A DNA stretch of 32,621 nucleotides from an uncultured Prochlorococcus sp. (GTDB taxonomy: Bacteria > Cyanobacteriota > Cyanobacteriia > PCC-6307 > Cyanobiaceae), in contig CACAYX010000013.1 of NCBI GenBank assembly GCA_902536775.1, positions 1-32,621 on the forward strand, read 5' to 3'. The translations under genes were made by a program, and so were the position numbers. Below the pieces are notes generated by a model. That model was not told the origin of the DNA and searched no databases. It saw nothing but the letters and a program-made list of their open reading frames with translations. Of this stretch, positions 8,344-16,909 are shown one piece after another (positions within the stretch are counted from its first letter, which is position 1; every line of letters starts with the position of its first letter).

Positions 8344-8961
8344 TTGGATTTTGAAATTTTTTTACAAAGATCTCTATCCTATTCTGGCTTAATAATTATT
8401 GGTTTTGTATTTATACATCTTGCTGGTCTTGTATATGCTGGCATTAACCCAAGTGGTTTTGAAATATACGCCTCTAACTTACATTCAAATATATTTTTAC
8501 CTTATATTGAAATTGGTTTAGCTTCTATTTTTTTTATACACATAATACTTACGTTTAACAAAGTCGTGAAAAATATTTCAAGTGTTAATAAAGCTTCACT
8601 TATATCTAGGCGAAATGATTTTTTAGGAGTTTTAGCATACAAAATTCAACCTATTTCTGGATTGATCCTGGTTTCCTTTTTAATCATTCACCTCTTTCAG
8701 TTAAGGTTCCCTAGACCAGAAGTTAACCTTGAGTTAGCTTCTCTTAAGAATAACTTGGAAAGTATTCAGAATTTAGTTCTTTATTGTTTAGCTTCAATCT
8801 CTCTTTTTTTTCACATGTTTCAAGGTATTGAATCTGGCCATAGAAGTTTAGGTATACTAAATACAAAAAATTCATTAAATATAAGATATGCGGGGAGATT
8901 AATATCAATTTTATTTGGGCTTTCTTTTTTAATAGTAACTCTTGATTTGAGATTTATTTGA
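8344..8961 (+). CDS. sdhC: Succinate dehydrogenase cytochrome b subunit, type B diheme
   Basis: This is the membrane anchor of succinate:quinone oxidoreductase, passing electrons from the iron-sulfur subunit to quinone. The 205-residue protein has five membrane segments, at about 14-32, 53-72, 103-121, 143-161 and 183-201. Four of them hold a histidine: H25, H66, H116 and H157. Their spacing closely follows the four heme ligands of the Bacillus subtilis diheme SdhC (H28, H70, H113, H155), so two b hemes are predicted. There is no second membrane subunit gene, as expected for type B. The start is TTG; no in-frame ATG precedes the first helix. It is followed 16 bases later by sdhA. Type B anchors are typical of Bacteroidetes, Firmicutes and Epsilonproteobacteria. 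Confidence 0.88.
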   Translation: MDFEIFLQRSLSYSGLIIIGFVFIHLAGLVYAGINPSGFEIYASNLHSNIFLPYIEIGLASIFFIHIILTFNKVVKNISSVNKASLISRRNDFLGVLAYKIQPISGLILVSFLIIHLFQLRFPRPEVNLELASLKNNLESIQNLVLYCLASISLFFHMFQGIESGHRSLGILNTKNSLNIRYAGRLISILFGLSFLIVTLDLRFI

Positions 8962-8977
8962 AATTACTTTAATAAAT

Positions 8978-10903
8978 ATGAGTGACATTCTTAATGCAAA
9001 TTTACCCTCTGAAAACATAGAAGGGGCTTGGGGCAAAACAGTCAAAGATCTCTCAAATCTATCAATTGAAAAGAAAAAGACATTTGAGATTATCATTGTA
9101 GGATGTGGCTTATCAGGCAGTTCAGCTGCTGCTACTCTAGCTGAAGAAGGGTTTAAAGTTAAACTTTTTACTTATCACGATAGTCCTAGAAGGGCTCACT
9201 CCGTTTCTGCTCAGGGAGGAATAAATGCAGCGAGAGCAGAATCAGAAGATAGAAAAAAAGAAGTTATAGATCAATTATTTGAAGACACAATCCGTGGTGG
9301 TGATTTCAGGGCCAGAGAAGCAAGTTGTCAGCGACTTGCAGAGTTAAGTAGCAACATAATTGATCAGTGTGTCTCACAAGGAGTTCCTTTTGCTAGAGAA
9401 TATGATGGGAATTTAGCTACAAGAAAGTTTGGTGGGGCTTTAGTAAGTAGAACTTTTTACGCTCGGGGTCAAACTGGACAACAGTTACTTTATGGAGCTT
9501 ACCAAGCCTTAATGCGACAGATTAACCTTGGAAATATTGAGTTATATACAAAAAGAGATATTCTTGATTTTGTAATTGTAAATAATATTGCGAGAGGAGT
9601 AATTGCAAGAAATTTAATTGGAGGAAATTTAGAGATTCATCAATCTCACTGCGTGGTTTTAGCAACTGGAGGATACAGTAATGTCTATTTTCTTTCTACA
9701 AATTCATTAAAATCAAATGCGACTGCAATTTGGAGAGCACATAAAAAAGGCGCTAATTTTGCAAATCCCTCTTTCACCCAAATACATCCAACATGCATAC
9801 CGCCAAAAGACAGTTATCAAAGCAAATTAACTTTAATGAGCGAAAGCCTGCGAAATGATGGCAGGATTTGGTTGCCAAAAAAACAGAATTCAAAAGAAAA
9901 TCCTGAGAACATTCCAGAGAATGAAAGAGATTATTTTCTTGAAAGACAATATCCTAAGTATGGGAATTTAGTCCCTAGAGATGTGGCTTCTAGAAGAGCG
10001 AAAGAATTATGTGATGACGGTTTTGGCATTGGATATGGATCTAAAGGAATATACCTTGACTTGAAAGACTCAATTAAAAAAAATGGATTAAAAGAAATAC
10101 AAGCTAAGTACGGTAATTTGTTTGAAATATATGAGCGAATCGTTGGTGAAGATCCTACAAAAGTACCTATGAAGATTTATCCAGCGCCACATTATACGAT
10201 GGGAGGTTTATGGGTTGATTATAATTTAATGAGCAACCTAGAAGGACTTTTTGTTTTAGGGGAAGCTAATTATTCTGTTCATGGAGCAAATCGACTTGGT
10301 GCAAACGCTTTACTACAATGCTTATCTGATGGATACTTTATCTCACCTAAAACAATAACCTCTTGGTTAGCTAATAATAATGATGTAGACAAAGTAAAAA
10401 TTAAGGAGGCTTGTAGGGAAGCTTTATATTTGGTTGAAAAAAAGATAAAATCATTACTTAGCAAAAAAGGTAACAAAACTGTCGACTATTTCCATAGAAA
10501 ACTTGGAGAAATAATGATATCAAAATGCGGTATTAGTAGAAATAGAAAAGATCTGAAATTAGCTCTTACGGAAATAGAGCGATTGAATAAAGATTTTCAA
10601 CTAAATGCAAATATTCCTGGATCTAATTCTGGTTTAAATTTAGAACTTGAAAAGGCTTTAAGACTAGAGGACTTTTTTGAACTATCAAATCTTATGATAA
10701 AAGATGCAATTGAAAGAGAAGAATCATGTGGAGCGCACTTTAGAGAAGAATATCAAACAAAAGAAGGAGAGGCAGCTAGAAATGATGATCTTTTCTCACA
10801 TATAGCTGTTTGGGAATATAATTTGAAAAAAAATACTCATATAAGGCATTCTGAAAAACTATCTTTTAAAAAAATAATTTTAAATACTAGAAACTATAAA
10901 TGA
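8978..10903 (+). CDS. sdhA: Succinate dehydrogenase/fumarate reductase flavoprotein subunit
   Basis: This is the catalytic FAD subunit that interconverts succinate and fumarate. The 641-residue protein has the dinucleotide motif GCGLSGSSAA near 42-51 and H74 in RRAHSVSAQGGI, the covalent FAD attachment site. It also has the substrate-site segments QIHPTCIPP and PRDVASRRAKE, the conserved APHYTMGGLWVD, HGANRLGANAL and a C-terminal EESCGAHFREE. Its length and the preceding single anchor gene fit the type B (Bacteroidetes/Chlorobi-like) group, whose members are somewhat longer than the 588-residue E. coli SdhA. The last four bases overlap the start of sdhB (ATGA), indicating translational coupling. 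All recognisable active-site residues are intact, so it is probably functional. Confidence 0.95.
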   Translation: MSDILNANLPSENIEGAWGKTVKDLSNLSIEKKKTFEIIIVGCGLSGSSAAATLAEEGFKVKLFTYHDSPRRAHSVSAQGGINAARAESEDRKKEVIDQLFEDTIRGGDFRAREASCQRLAELSSNIIDQCVSQGVPFAREYDGNLATRKFGGALVSRTFYARGQTGQQLLYGAYQALMRQINLGNIELYTKRDILDFVIVNNIARGVIARNLIGGNLEIHQSHCVVLATGGYSNVYFLSTNSLKSNATAIWRAHKKGANFANPSFTQIHPTCIPPKDSYQSKLTLMSESLRNDGRIWLPKKQNSKENPENIPENERDYFLERQYPKYGNLVPRDVASRRAKELCDDGFGIGYGSKGIYLDLKDSIKKNGLKEIQAKYGNLFEIYERIVGEDPTKVPMKIYPAPHYTMGGLWVDYNLMSNLEGLFVLGEANYSVHGANRLGANALLQCLSDGYFISPKTITSWLANNNDVDKVKIKEACREALYLVEKKIKSLLSKKGNKTVDYFHRKLGEIMISKCGISRNRKDLKLALTEIERLNKDFQLNANIPGSNSGLNLELEKALRLEDFFELSNLMIKDAIEREESCGAHFREEYQTKEGEAARNDDLFSHIAVWEYNLKKNTHIRHSEKLSFKKIILNTRNYK

Positions 10904-11631
10904 ATAACTTCATATCATTAAACTTTAAAGTCTGGAGGCAAATCGACTCTAAATCTAAAGGTTATTTCGAATATTTTACTTTAGAAAAAGTGTCTTTAAA
11001 TATCTCTTTACTGGAAGCGTTAGATCAACTAAATGAAAACTTAATAACTAAAAATATAAGACCTATCACTTTTGACCATGACTGCAGAGAAGGTATATGT
11101 GGAAGTTGTGGATTTTTAATAAATGGTCAACCTCATGGACCTAAAAAAGGGACAACTTCATGTCAGCTTTATATAAGAAATTTCAAAGATAATGCTTTGA
11201 TTACACTTGAACCATGGAGAGTGAAATCATTTCCAGTAATCCAAGATTTAATGGTAGATAGGAATTCATTAGATAAATTAATAATTTCTGGTGGATATCT
11301 TAATACTGGAACTGGTGATTCTCCTGATGCTAATTCAATCCCAATAAGTCCTGAGAAAGCATTTTCATCTTTTGAAACTGCAACATGTATAGGCTGTGGT
11401 GCATGCGTAGCAGGATGTAGAAATTCTTCATCAAGTCTTTTTATCGCCGCAAAACTTGCTCATTTAGGACAGCTCCCTCAAGGTATTTCAAGCAAAAAAG
11501 AAAGGTCCAAAAGAATGCGTAATCAAATGGCAATAGAAGGTTTTGGCCAATGTAGTAATAACCTTGAATGCGAGGCTGTTTGTCCAAAGGAAATATCAGC
11601 AGATTGGATTAGTTGGATGAATAAAATTTAA
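10900..11631 (+). CDS. sdhB: Succinate dehydrogenase/fumarate reductase iron-sulfur subunit
   Basis: This electron-transfer subunit links the flavoprotein to the heme anchor. In its 243 residues the [2Fe-2S] ligands are C62, C67, C70 and C88 (CREGICGSCG plus a later Cys). The second domain has CIGCGACVAGC with C163, C166, C169 and C173, then C218, C224 and C228 in QCSNNLECEAVCP, consistent with the [4Fe-4S] and [3Fe-4S] clusters. The ATG overlaps the sdhA stop. It is the last gene of a three-gene sdhCAB operon; a 202-base convergent spacer separates it from manC. The FGQCSNNLECEAVCP wording and gene order C-A-B match the type B group rather than the proteobacterial sdhCDAB arrangement. Confidence 0.95.
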   Translation: MNNFISLNFKVWRQIDSKSKGYFEYFTLEKVSLNISLLEALDQLNENLITKNIRPITFDHDCREGICGSCGFLINGQPHGPKKGTTSCQLYIRNFKDNALITLEPWRVKSFPVIQDLMVDRNSLDKLIISGGYLNTGTGDSPDANSIPISPEKAFSSFETATCIGCGACVAGCRNSSSSLFIAAKLAHLGQLPQGISSKKERSKRMRNQMAIEGFGQCSNNLECEAVCPKEISADWISWMNKI

Positions 11632-11833
11632 ATTATATTTGTAAAAAAAATAAAAACCTAGTCATAAAGTTAAAAATTATTCTGCATAGTGAGTAGCAAA
11701 TTTTTTTAATTTCTCCAGATTAAATTTCAGATTAAAATTTTATACCGAAAAGATAAATAATTTTGACTAATTTTAATTTAATGAAACTCATTATAAATCT
11801 GTCTTAGGCTTGAATATGGATGCTTTAAAACTT
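11632..11833. other. Convergent intergenic region between sdhB and manC
   Basis: This AT-rich spacer sits between two gene ends. It holds a short imperfect direct repeat, CAGATTAAATTT then CAGATTAAAATTT, around 11717-11742, but no GC-closed terminator hairpin that I can support. Confidence 0.3.
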
Positions 11834-13270
11834 TTATTTCCTACCATACCTGTCCTCATACCTAATTATGTCATCTTCACCCAAATAAGTACCACACTGG
11901 ACTTCTATTATTGACAAATTTTCTTTCCCAGGATTCGATAATTGATGTTTAAAACCTAAAGGAATAAAGGTACTTTGATTTTCTTGAAGAATAATTTCCT
12001 TATCTTCAATTAATACTTTTGCAACACCTTTTACTACAACCCAATGTTCTGCTCTGTATTTATGTTTTTGTAATGAAAGAGACTCTCCAGGTTTTACAAC
12101 TATTAACTTAACTTGCCAAAACTTATCATTAGCTAATGAGAAATAACTCCCCCAAGGTCTAAAACCCCTTTTATGATTTTCACTTTCATTTAATTTTCTA
12201 TCTTTCATATCTTGAACTAAATTCTTGACTTCTTGAGAATAATTTTTATCTGTTACGAAGGTTACATCATCCGTATCTACAACGATCAAATCTTTAACTC
12301 CCATTCCGACTAATAATTTATTGCTTGCAGAATTAAAATAACTATCACACACTTTATTCAAGATAACCCTTCCTTCAATTACATTTCCCTCCTTATTTTT
12401 TGTTTCATATTCCCATAAAGATTTCCAATTCCCAATATCTGACCATTTTATGTTTAGCGGCACGACAGAACCAATTTTTGTTTTTTCCATAACTGCCACA
12501 TCTACAGAACATGAGGGACAATCTGTAAATACTTTTTTATCGATTCTTTGAAAATCCAAGTCATCTTGCATAGATTCCCAAGCTTTTCTACAACAATTAT
12601 TTATTTCAGGAAAAAACTTTTCCATTTCAGAAATTATGGTATCAGCGTTAAAGACGAAAATTCCACTGTTCCACGAATATTTTTTATCCAATACAAACTT
12701 TTCTGCAAGTGATCGATTTGGTTTCTCAATAAATCTCTTTATATCTAAACCTTCTGAAGTCTCAAAATTTAAAGGCCTTTTTGACTCAATATAACCAAAT
12801 CCAGTATTTGGTGAACTTGGCCTTATTCCAAAAGTAACTATTCTTCCTTTATCTGCCAATTCAAATGCTTTATGAAGCCCTTTATTAAATTCATTTTCAG
12901 ACTTCATTAAATGGTCTGATGATAATACTAATAGTTTTGCATTTTTATTAATTTTTTGCGCATGTAAAGCCGCCAATATTATTGAGGGTGCAGTATTTTT
13001 TCCAATTGGTTCGAGAATAATTGAATTAGGGGTAATATTAATCTCCCTCATTTGTTCTGCAACTATAAACCTGTGCTCTTCATTACAGATTAAAATGGGA
13101 TTAGAAAAGTTTTCAAAATTATTAATCCTTATTTGAGTTTGTTGTAAGAGGGAATATTTACTTTTGGAGTTTAATTTCAAAAATTGTTTGGGGTAGGATT
13201 TTCTTGATAGAGGCCACAGTCTTGTTCCATACCCGCCACATAGTATTACTGGGAAAATATTATTTGTCAT
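11834..13270 (-). CDS. manC: Mannose-1-phosphate guanylyltransferase, probably with mannose-6-phosphate isomerase domain
   Basis: This makes GDP-mannose from mannose-1-phosphate and GTP, the precursor of GDP-fucose. The 478-residue length is that of the bifunctional ManC/XanB group. The nucleotidyltransferase signature CGGYGTRLWPLSR begins at residue 11, with YPKQFL after it and FIEKP near 180. The C-terminal cupin of about 115 residues starts at RPWGSYF and includes GESLSLQKHKYRAEHWVV with the metal-ligand histidines and QENQSTFIPLGFKHQL; this part usually has phosphomannose isomerase activity. It is encoded 155 bases downstream of galE on the same strand and faces gmd and fcl on the other strand. 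No phosphomannomutase gene is in the window, so mannose-1-phosphate must come from a gene elsewhere. Confidence 0.95.
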   Translation of the reverse strand: MTNNIFPVILCGGYGTRLWPLSRKSYPKQFLKLNSKSKYSLLQQTQIRINNFENFSNPILICNEEHRFIVAEQMREINITPNSIILEPIGKNTAPSIILAALHAQKINKNAKLLVLSSDHLMKSENEFNKGLHKAFELADKGRIVTFGIRPSSPNTGFGYIESKRPLNFETSEGLDIKRFIEKPNRSLAEKFVLDKKYSWNSGIFVFNADTIISEMEKFFPEINNCCRKAWESMQDDLDFQRIDKKVFTDCPSCSVDVAVMEKTKIGSVVPLNIKWSDIGNWKSLWEYETKNKEGNVIEGRVILNKVCDSYFNSASNKLLVGMGVKDLIVVDTDDVTFVTDKNYSQEVKNLVQDMKDRKLNESENHKRGFRPWGSYFSLANDKFWQVKLIVVKPGESLSLQKHKYRAEHWVVVKGVAKVLIEDKEIILQENQSTFIPLGFKHQLSNPGKENLSIIEVQCGTYLGEDDIIRYEDRYGRK

Positions 13271-13425
13271 TCTTTTAAAACTTTTTTACTTTTTTTTTTA
13301 TATCATTTAATTCATGCATTAGAAACTTAAATTTATAAATCAAACACTTTTTATTCATTTTTTAAAAGTTTTAAATCTTAATTTTCCTAAATTTATAATT
13401 ATCTATAGTTAATTTTATTTAAAAT

Positions 13426-14469
13426 CTAACTAATATTTTTTTGCCAAGCCCAACCATCTCTGCACATATCTTCTAAACTTCTTGAAGGTTTCCATTTCAA
13501 TAAACTAAACATTTTTGCTGTATCAGCATATGAAATTGGAATATCACCAACTCTTCTATCTGAAAATTCATAATTAATATTAATATTGTTTACTCTTTCA
13601 AAAGTTTTTATAAGTTCTAGCACACTAGAAGGTTTTCCTTTACCTACATTAAGTATTAAATTTTCATTTTCTTTATTAAAAAGATAATTTAACGTAATTT
13701 TATGAACTTCTGCAAGATCAACGACATGTATATAGTCCCTATAACAAGTTCCATCAGCTGTCGGCCAATCATTTCCAAAAACATATAGTTTATCCCTAAA
13801 ACCAGATGCAACTTGGCAAATATATGGAAAAATATTTTCTGGCTTTCCATTAGGACTTTCGCCAATAAACCCTGAAGGATGTGCACCAATTGGATTAAAA
13901 TATCTAAGGCACCCAATTTTCCATCCTGAAGAATTAGAGTCATAAATATTCTTCAAAATATTCTCTACTGTTGCCTTTGTATGGCCATATGTATTAAATG
14001 GATTTATTAGTGCTGATTCTTTAAATGGAATATTTTTTGAGTCTCCATAAACTGTTGCGCTACTGCTAAATAAAATTGTCTTACAATTATTTGCTTCCAT
14101 AACCTTTAGTAGACTTATTGATCCATTAACATTGACATCCCAGTAAATAATAGGGTTTACCATAGACTCGCCAACAGCCTTCAACCCTGCAAAATGAATT
14201 ACTCCGTCAATAGGTTTTTTATTATTTTTTGAATCAAGAAATACATCTTGAAGAAAAGAAGTATTTCTTATATCTCCTAGGTAAAGATGAATTTTGTTTT
14301 CATCTAAATTATTGGATAATTTTAAAACTTTCTTTATTCCTTCTATAACTGATTTGTTACTATTCATAAATGAATCAACAATTGTAATGTTATTTCCACT
14401 TTCCAACAAGCTTATACAAGTATGACTTCCAATAAATCCAGTGCCTCCAGTTACAAGTATGTTTTTCAT
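13426..14469 (-). CDS. galE: UDP-glucose 4-epimerase
   Basis: This interconverts UDP-glucose and UDP-galactose (or the N-acetyl forms). The 347-residue extended SDR has GGTGFIGSH (8-16), the GalE-specific HFAGLKAVGES (92-102), the serines of SSSATVYG near 135-142 and the YxxxK pair Y161/K165 in YGHTK. CLRYFNPIGAHPSG and the C-terminal WKPSRSLEDMCRDGWAWQ are also GalE hallmarks. The ATG at 14469 begins the first beta strand. It is divergent from gmd across 278 bases and upstream of manC, with which it may be co-transcribed. It presumably supplies UDP-galactose for the surface polymer. Confidence 0.96.
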   Translation of the reverse strand: MKNILVTGGTGFIGSHTCISLLESGNNITIVDSFMNSNKSVIEGIKKVLKLSNNLDENKIHLYLGDIRNTSFLQDVFLDSKNNKKPIDGVIHFAGLKAVGESMVNPIIYWDVNVNGSISLLKVMEANNCKTILFSSSATVYGDSKNIPFKESALINPFNTYGHTKATVENILKNIYDSNSSGWKIGCLRYFNPIGAHPSGFIGESPNGKPENIFPYICQVASGFRDKLYVFGNDWPTADGTCYRDYIHVVDLAEVHKITLNYLFNKENENLILNVGKGKPSSVLELIKTFERVNNININYEFSDRRVGDIPISYADTAKMFSLLKWKPSRSLEDMCRDGWAWQKNIS

Positions 14470-14747
14470 AATGTTAAAAACCGAATCTAAATTTAAGAAG
14501 TTAAGATTAATTTTATAATGCTCTAATGATCACTTATAAAATACTAAAAGAAAATAGTATTAAAATAGAAGAAATCTTTTTTATTAAACTTTAAGTATTA
14601 ATGTCATTTTTTTACATTAAATGAAGTTGATTTTTAGACAAAATAAAATTTAATACAAATAATACTTTAAACTTGAATAAATTGAAACTTTTGAATTAAA
14701 GTGTACTAACTTCTCTATGGAACTACAACATATCCAATGCTATTTTA
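14470..14747. promoter_or_regulatory. Divergent galE/gmd promoter region
   Basis: These 278 bases lie between divergent start codons, so both transcripts should begin here. A TATAAT-like hexamer occurs near 14514 but similar words are common in this composition. A 13-codon upstream ORF (ATG at 14717, ending inside the gmd start region) overlaps gmd out of frame; whether it is translated is unknown. Confidence 0.35.
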
Positions 14748-15872
14748 ATGGAAAGTAAATCAAATAAGACTGCTTTAATCACTGGAATAACTGGACAAGA
14801 TGGTAGTTATCTTGCAGAACTTCTTTTAGAAAAAGGTTACGAGGTTCATGGGATTAAAAGGAGATCTAGTACTTTCAATACTTCTAGGATTGACGGCTTA
14901 TACCAAGACCCACATGAGAAAAATCAGAAATTTTTTCTTCACTATGGAGATTTGATAGATAGTACAAATATTTTGAAAATCATTGAGAAAGTTCAACCTG
15001 ACGAAATATATAACTTGGGAGCGCAAAGTCATGTGGCAGTAAGTTTCGAAACACCTGAATACACTGCAAATTGTGATGCATTAGGCATTCTTAGAATATT
15101 AGAGGCAGTTAAGATTTTAGAATTAAATAAAAAAACTAAAATCTATCAAGCAAGTACTAGTGAATTATATGGTCTTATAAGAGAATCACCACAAAAGGAG
15201 ACTACGCCTTTTTACCCTAGGAGTCCCTATGCGGTTGCAAAATTATATGCTTATTGGATTGTGGTTAACTACAGAGAAGCTTATGATATTTTTGCCTGCA
15301 ATGGTATTCTTTTTAATCATGAGAGTTCCAGGAGAGGTGAAACATTTGTAACAAGAAAAATAACTAGAGGATTAGCGAGAATAAATGAAGGATTAGATAG
15401 TTGTATTTATATGGGGAATATAAATTCACAAAGAGACTGGGGTCATGCAAGAGACTATGTTTATATGCAATGGCTTATGCTCCAACAAGAAAAACCTAAA
15501 GATTATGTTATTGCTACAGGAAAAATGATTACCGTAAGAAAATTTATAGAGATCTGCACAAATAAGCTTGGATGGAATAAAAAAGATTTAAATAGCCCAG
15601 GAATAATTTGGCAAGGGACTGGTTTAGAAGAAGTAGGATTAAGAGCTGACACTGGGGAAATAGTAGTAAGAATAGATCCAAAATATTTTAGACCAACTGA
15701 AGTAGATGAACTACTAGGAGACTCAACTAAAGCTAAGGAAGAACTTAATTGGGAACCAAAAATTGCTCTTGAAGAGCTTATTGACGAAATGATTAATAAA
15801 GATTTAGAAGAAGCCCAAAAAGAATCTATCTTAAAAAAACAAGGGTTCACAATTCACGCAACAAAGGAATAA
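14748..15872 (+). CDS. gmd: GDP-mannose 4,6-dehydratase
   Basis: This converts GDP-mannose to GDP-4-keto-6-deoxymannose, the committed step to GDP-L-fucose. The 374-residue protein has [20 protein letters not shown] at 11-30 with the NADP-binding glycines, followed by [24 protein letters not shown] holds T137 and E139, with Y161 and K165 in [12 protein letters not shown] forming the catalytic set. [18 protein letters not shown] and the C-terminal [12 protein letters not shown] are diagnostic for Gmd. It is followed eight bases later by fcl, the next pathway enzyme. manC, two genes away on the opposite strand, makes its substrate. Confidence 0.98.
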   Translation: MESKSNKTALITGITGQDGSYLAELLLEKGYEVHGIKRRSSTFNTSRIDGLYQDPHEKNQKFFLHYGDLIDSTNILKIIEKVQPDEIYNLGAQSHVAVSFETPEYTANCDALGILRILEAVKILELNKKTKIYQASTSELYGLIRESPQKETTPFYPRSPYAVAKLYAYWIVVNYREAYDIFACNGILFNHESSRRGETFVTRKITRGLARINEGLDSCIYMGNINSQRDWGHARDYVYMQWLMLQQEKPKDYVIATGKMITVRKFIEICTNKLGWNKKDLNSPGIIWQGTGLEEVGLRADTGEIVVRIDPKYFRPTEVDELLGDSTKAKEELNWEPKIALEELIDEMINKDLEEAQKESILKKQGFTIHATKE

Positions 15873-15880
15873 ATTAGTAA

Positions 15881-16885
15881 ATGCAAAAATTAATTTCAAA
15901 AGATGAGAGATTTTTTATTGCTGGATCTAATGGAATGGTTGGCAAAGCCATAATACGAGCGCTCAAAAAATCAGGATATGGGAAAAAAGAAAATAAAGGC
16001 ATTTTACTTACCCCTTCAAGAAAGGAATTAAATTTGCTTAATTTTAGGGATGTCGAAAGTTGGTTTCAAAAAAATAAACCAACAATTGTAATTCTTGCTG
16101 CAGCAAAAGTTGGAGGAATATATGCAAATTATTCTCAGCCAGCAGATTTTATTTTAGAAAATCTTAAAATACAAAATAATGTTATTGAAATGGCCTGGAA
16201 ATATAATGTCAAAAGATTCCTTTTCTTGGGAAGTAGTTGTATATACCCTAAATTTGCCTCTCAACCGATATCAGAGGAATCTCTACTTACAGGGGGGCTT
16301 GAAACGACAAATCAAAGTTATGCTATTGCAAAAATAGCTGGCATTAAATTGTGTGAGTCTCTCAGGAAACAGTATAAATTTGATTCGATTTCATTAATGC
16401 CAACAAATTTATATGGTCCTGGAGATAACTATCATCCAGAGAATAGTCATGTAATGGCTGCTCTAATAAGAAAGTTTTTAATTGCCACTAGAGACTCTTT
16501 ACCAGCAGTTAATTGTTGGGGTACAGGCAGTCCATTCAGAGAATTTATGCACGTAGATGATTTAGGAGAAGGCGTAGTATTTGCTTTGGAACAATGGAAT
16601 CCTGACGCAATTAATGCACCCCATGATATAGAGGGTAATCCATTACTCATATTAAATATTGGAACTGGTAAAGATATCTCTATTAAAGATTTAGCCGAAA
16701 AAATTGCTTTATTAACTAAATATAAGGGTAAAATATTATGGGATAAAAGTAAGCCTGATGGGACCCCAAAAAAACTGTTGGACATAAAAAACATTAAGCT
16801 ATTAGGTTGGGAACCGAAAATTAAATTGGATCAAGGTATAGAAATGACTATTGAAGGTATTTCAAAAGAAAAAATATTATATTAA
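15881..16885 (+). CDS. fcl: GDP-L-fucose synthase
   Basis: This epimerase/reductase turns GDP-4-keto-6-deoxymannose into GDP-L-fucose with NADPH. In its 334 residues GSNGMVGKAI (15-24) is the cofactor motif. AKVGGIYAN is typical of Fcl/WcaG. The catalytic residues are S118/S119-C120 in LGSSCIYP with Y147 and K151 in SYAIAKIAG. LMPTNLYGPGDNYHPENSHV and FREFMHVDDL are also family-specific. It is eight bases after gmd, and almost certainly co-translated with it. It is the final sugar-nucleotide gene of the plus-strand pair and converges on a glycosyltransferase gene 24 bases away. Confidence 0.97.
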   Translation: MQKLISKDERFFIAGSNGMVGKAIIRALKKSGYGKKENKGILLTPSRKELNLLNFRDVESWFQKNKPTIVILAAAKVGGIYANYSQPADFILENLKIQNNVIEMAWKYNVKRFLFLGSSCIYPKFASQPISEESLLTGGLETTNQSYAIAKIAGIKLCESLRKQYKFDSISLMPTNLYGPGDNYHPENSHVMAALIRKFLIATRDSLPAVNCWGTGSPFREFMHVDDLGEGVVFALEQWNPDAINAPHDIEGNPLLILNIGTGKDISIKDLAEKIALLTKYKGKILWDKSKPDGTPKKLLDIKNIKLLGWEPKIKLDQGIEMTIEGISKEKILY

Positions 16886-16909
16886 AAAAAATATTTACTA
16901 AAAATATAT

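Noticed and set aside
13271-13425. Strong terminator or gene between galE and manC
   Set aside because: Only homopolymer-rich AT sequence; no GC-closed stem and no open frame with coding character.
14717-14758. Short upstream ORF before gmd as a regulatory leader peptide
   Set aside because: Only 13 codons with no attenuator hairpins or codon bias; mentioned as part of the spacer but not supported as a gene.
15503-16794. Two 115-codon minus-strand ORFs over gmd and fcl
   Set aside because: Serine-rich shadows of well-supported sugar-nucleotide genes; no domain of their own.
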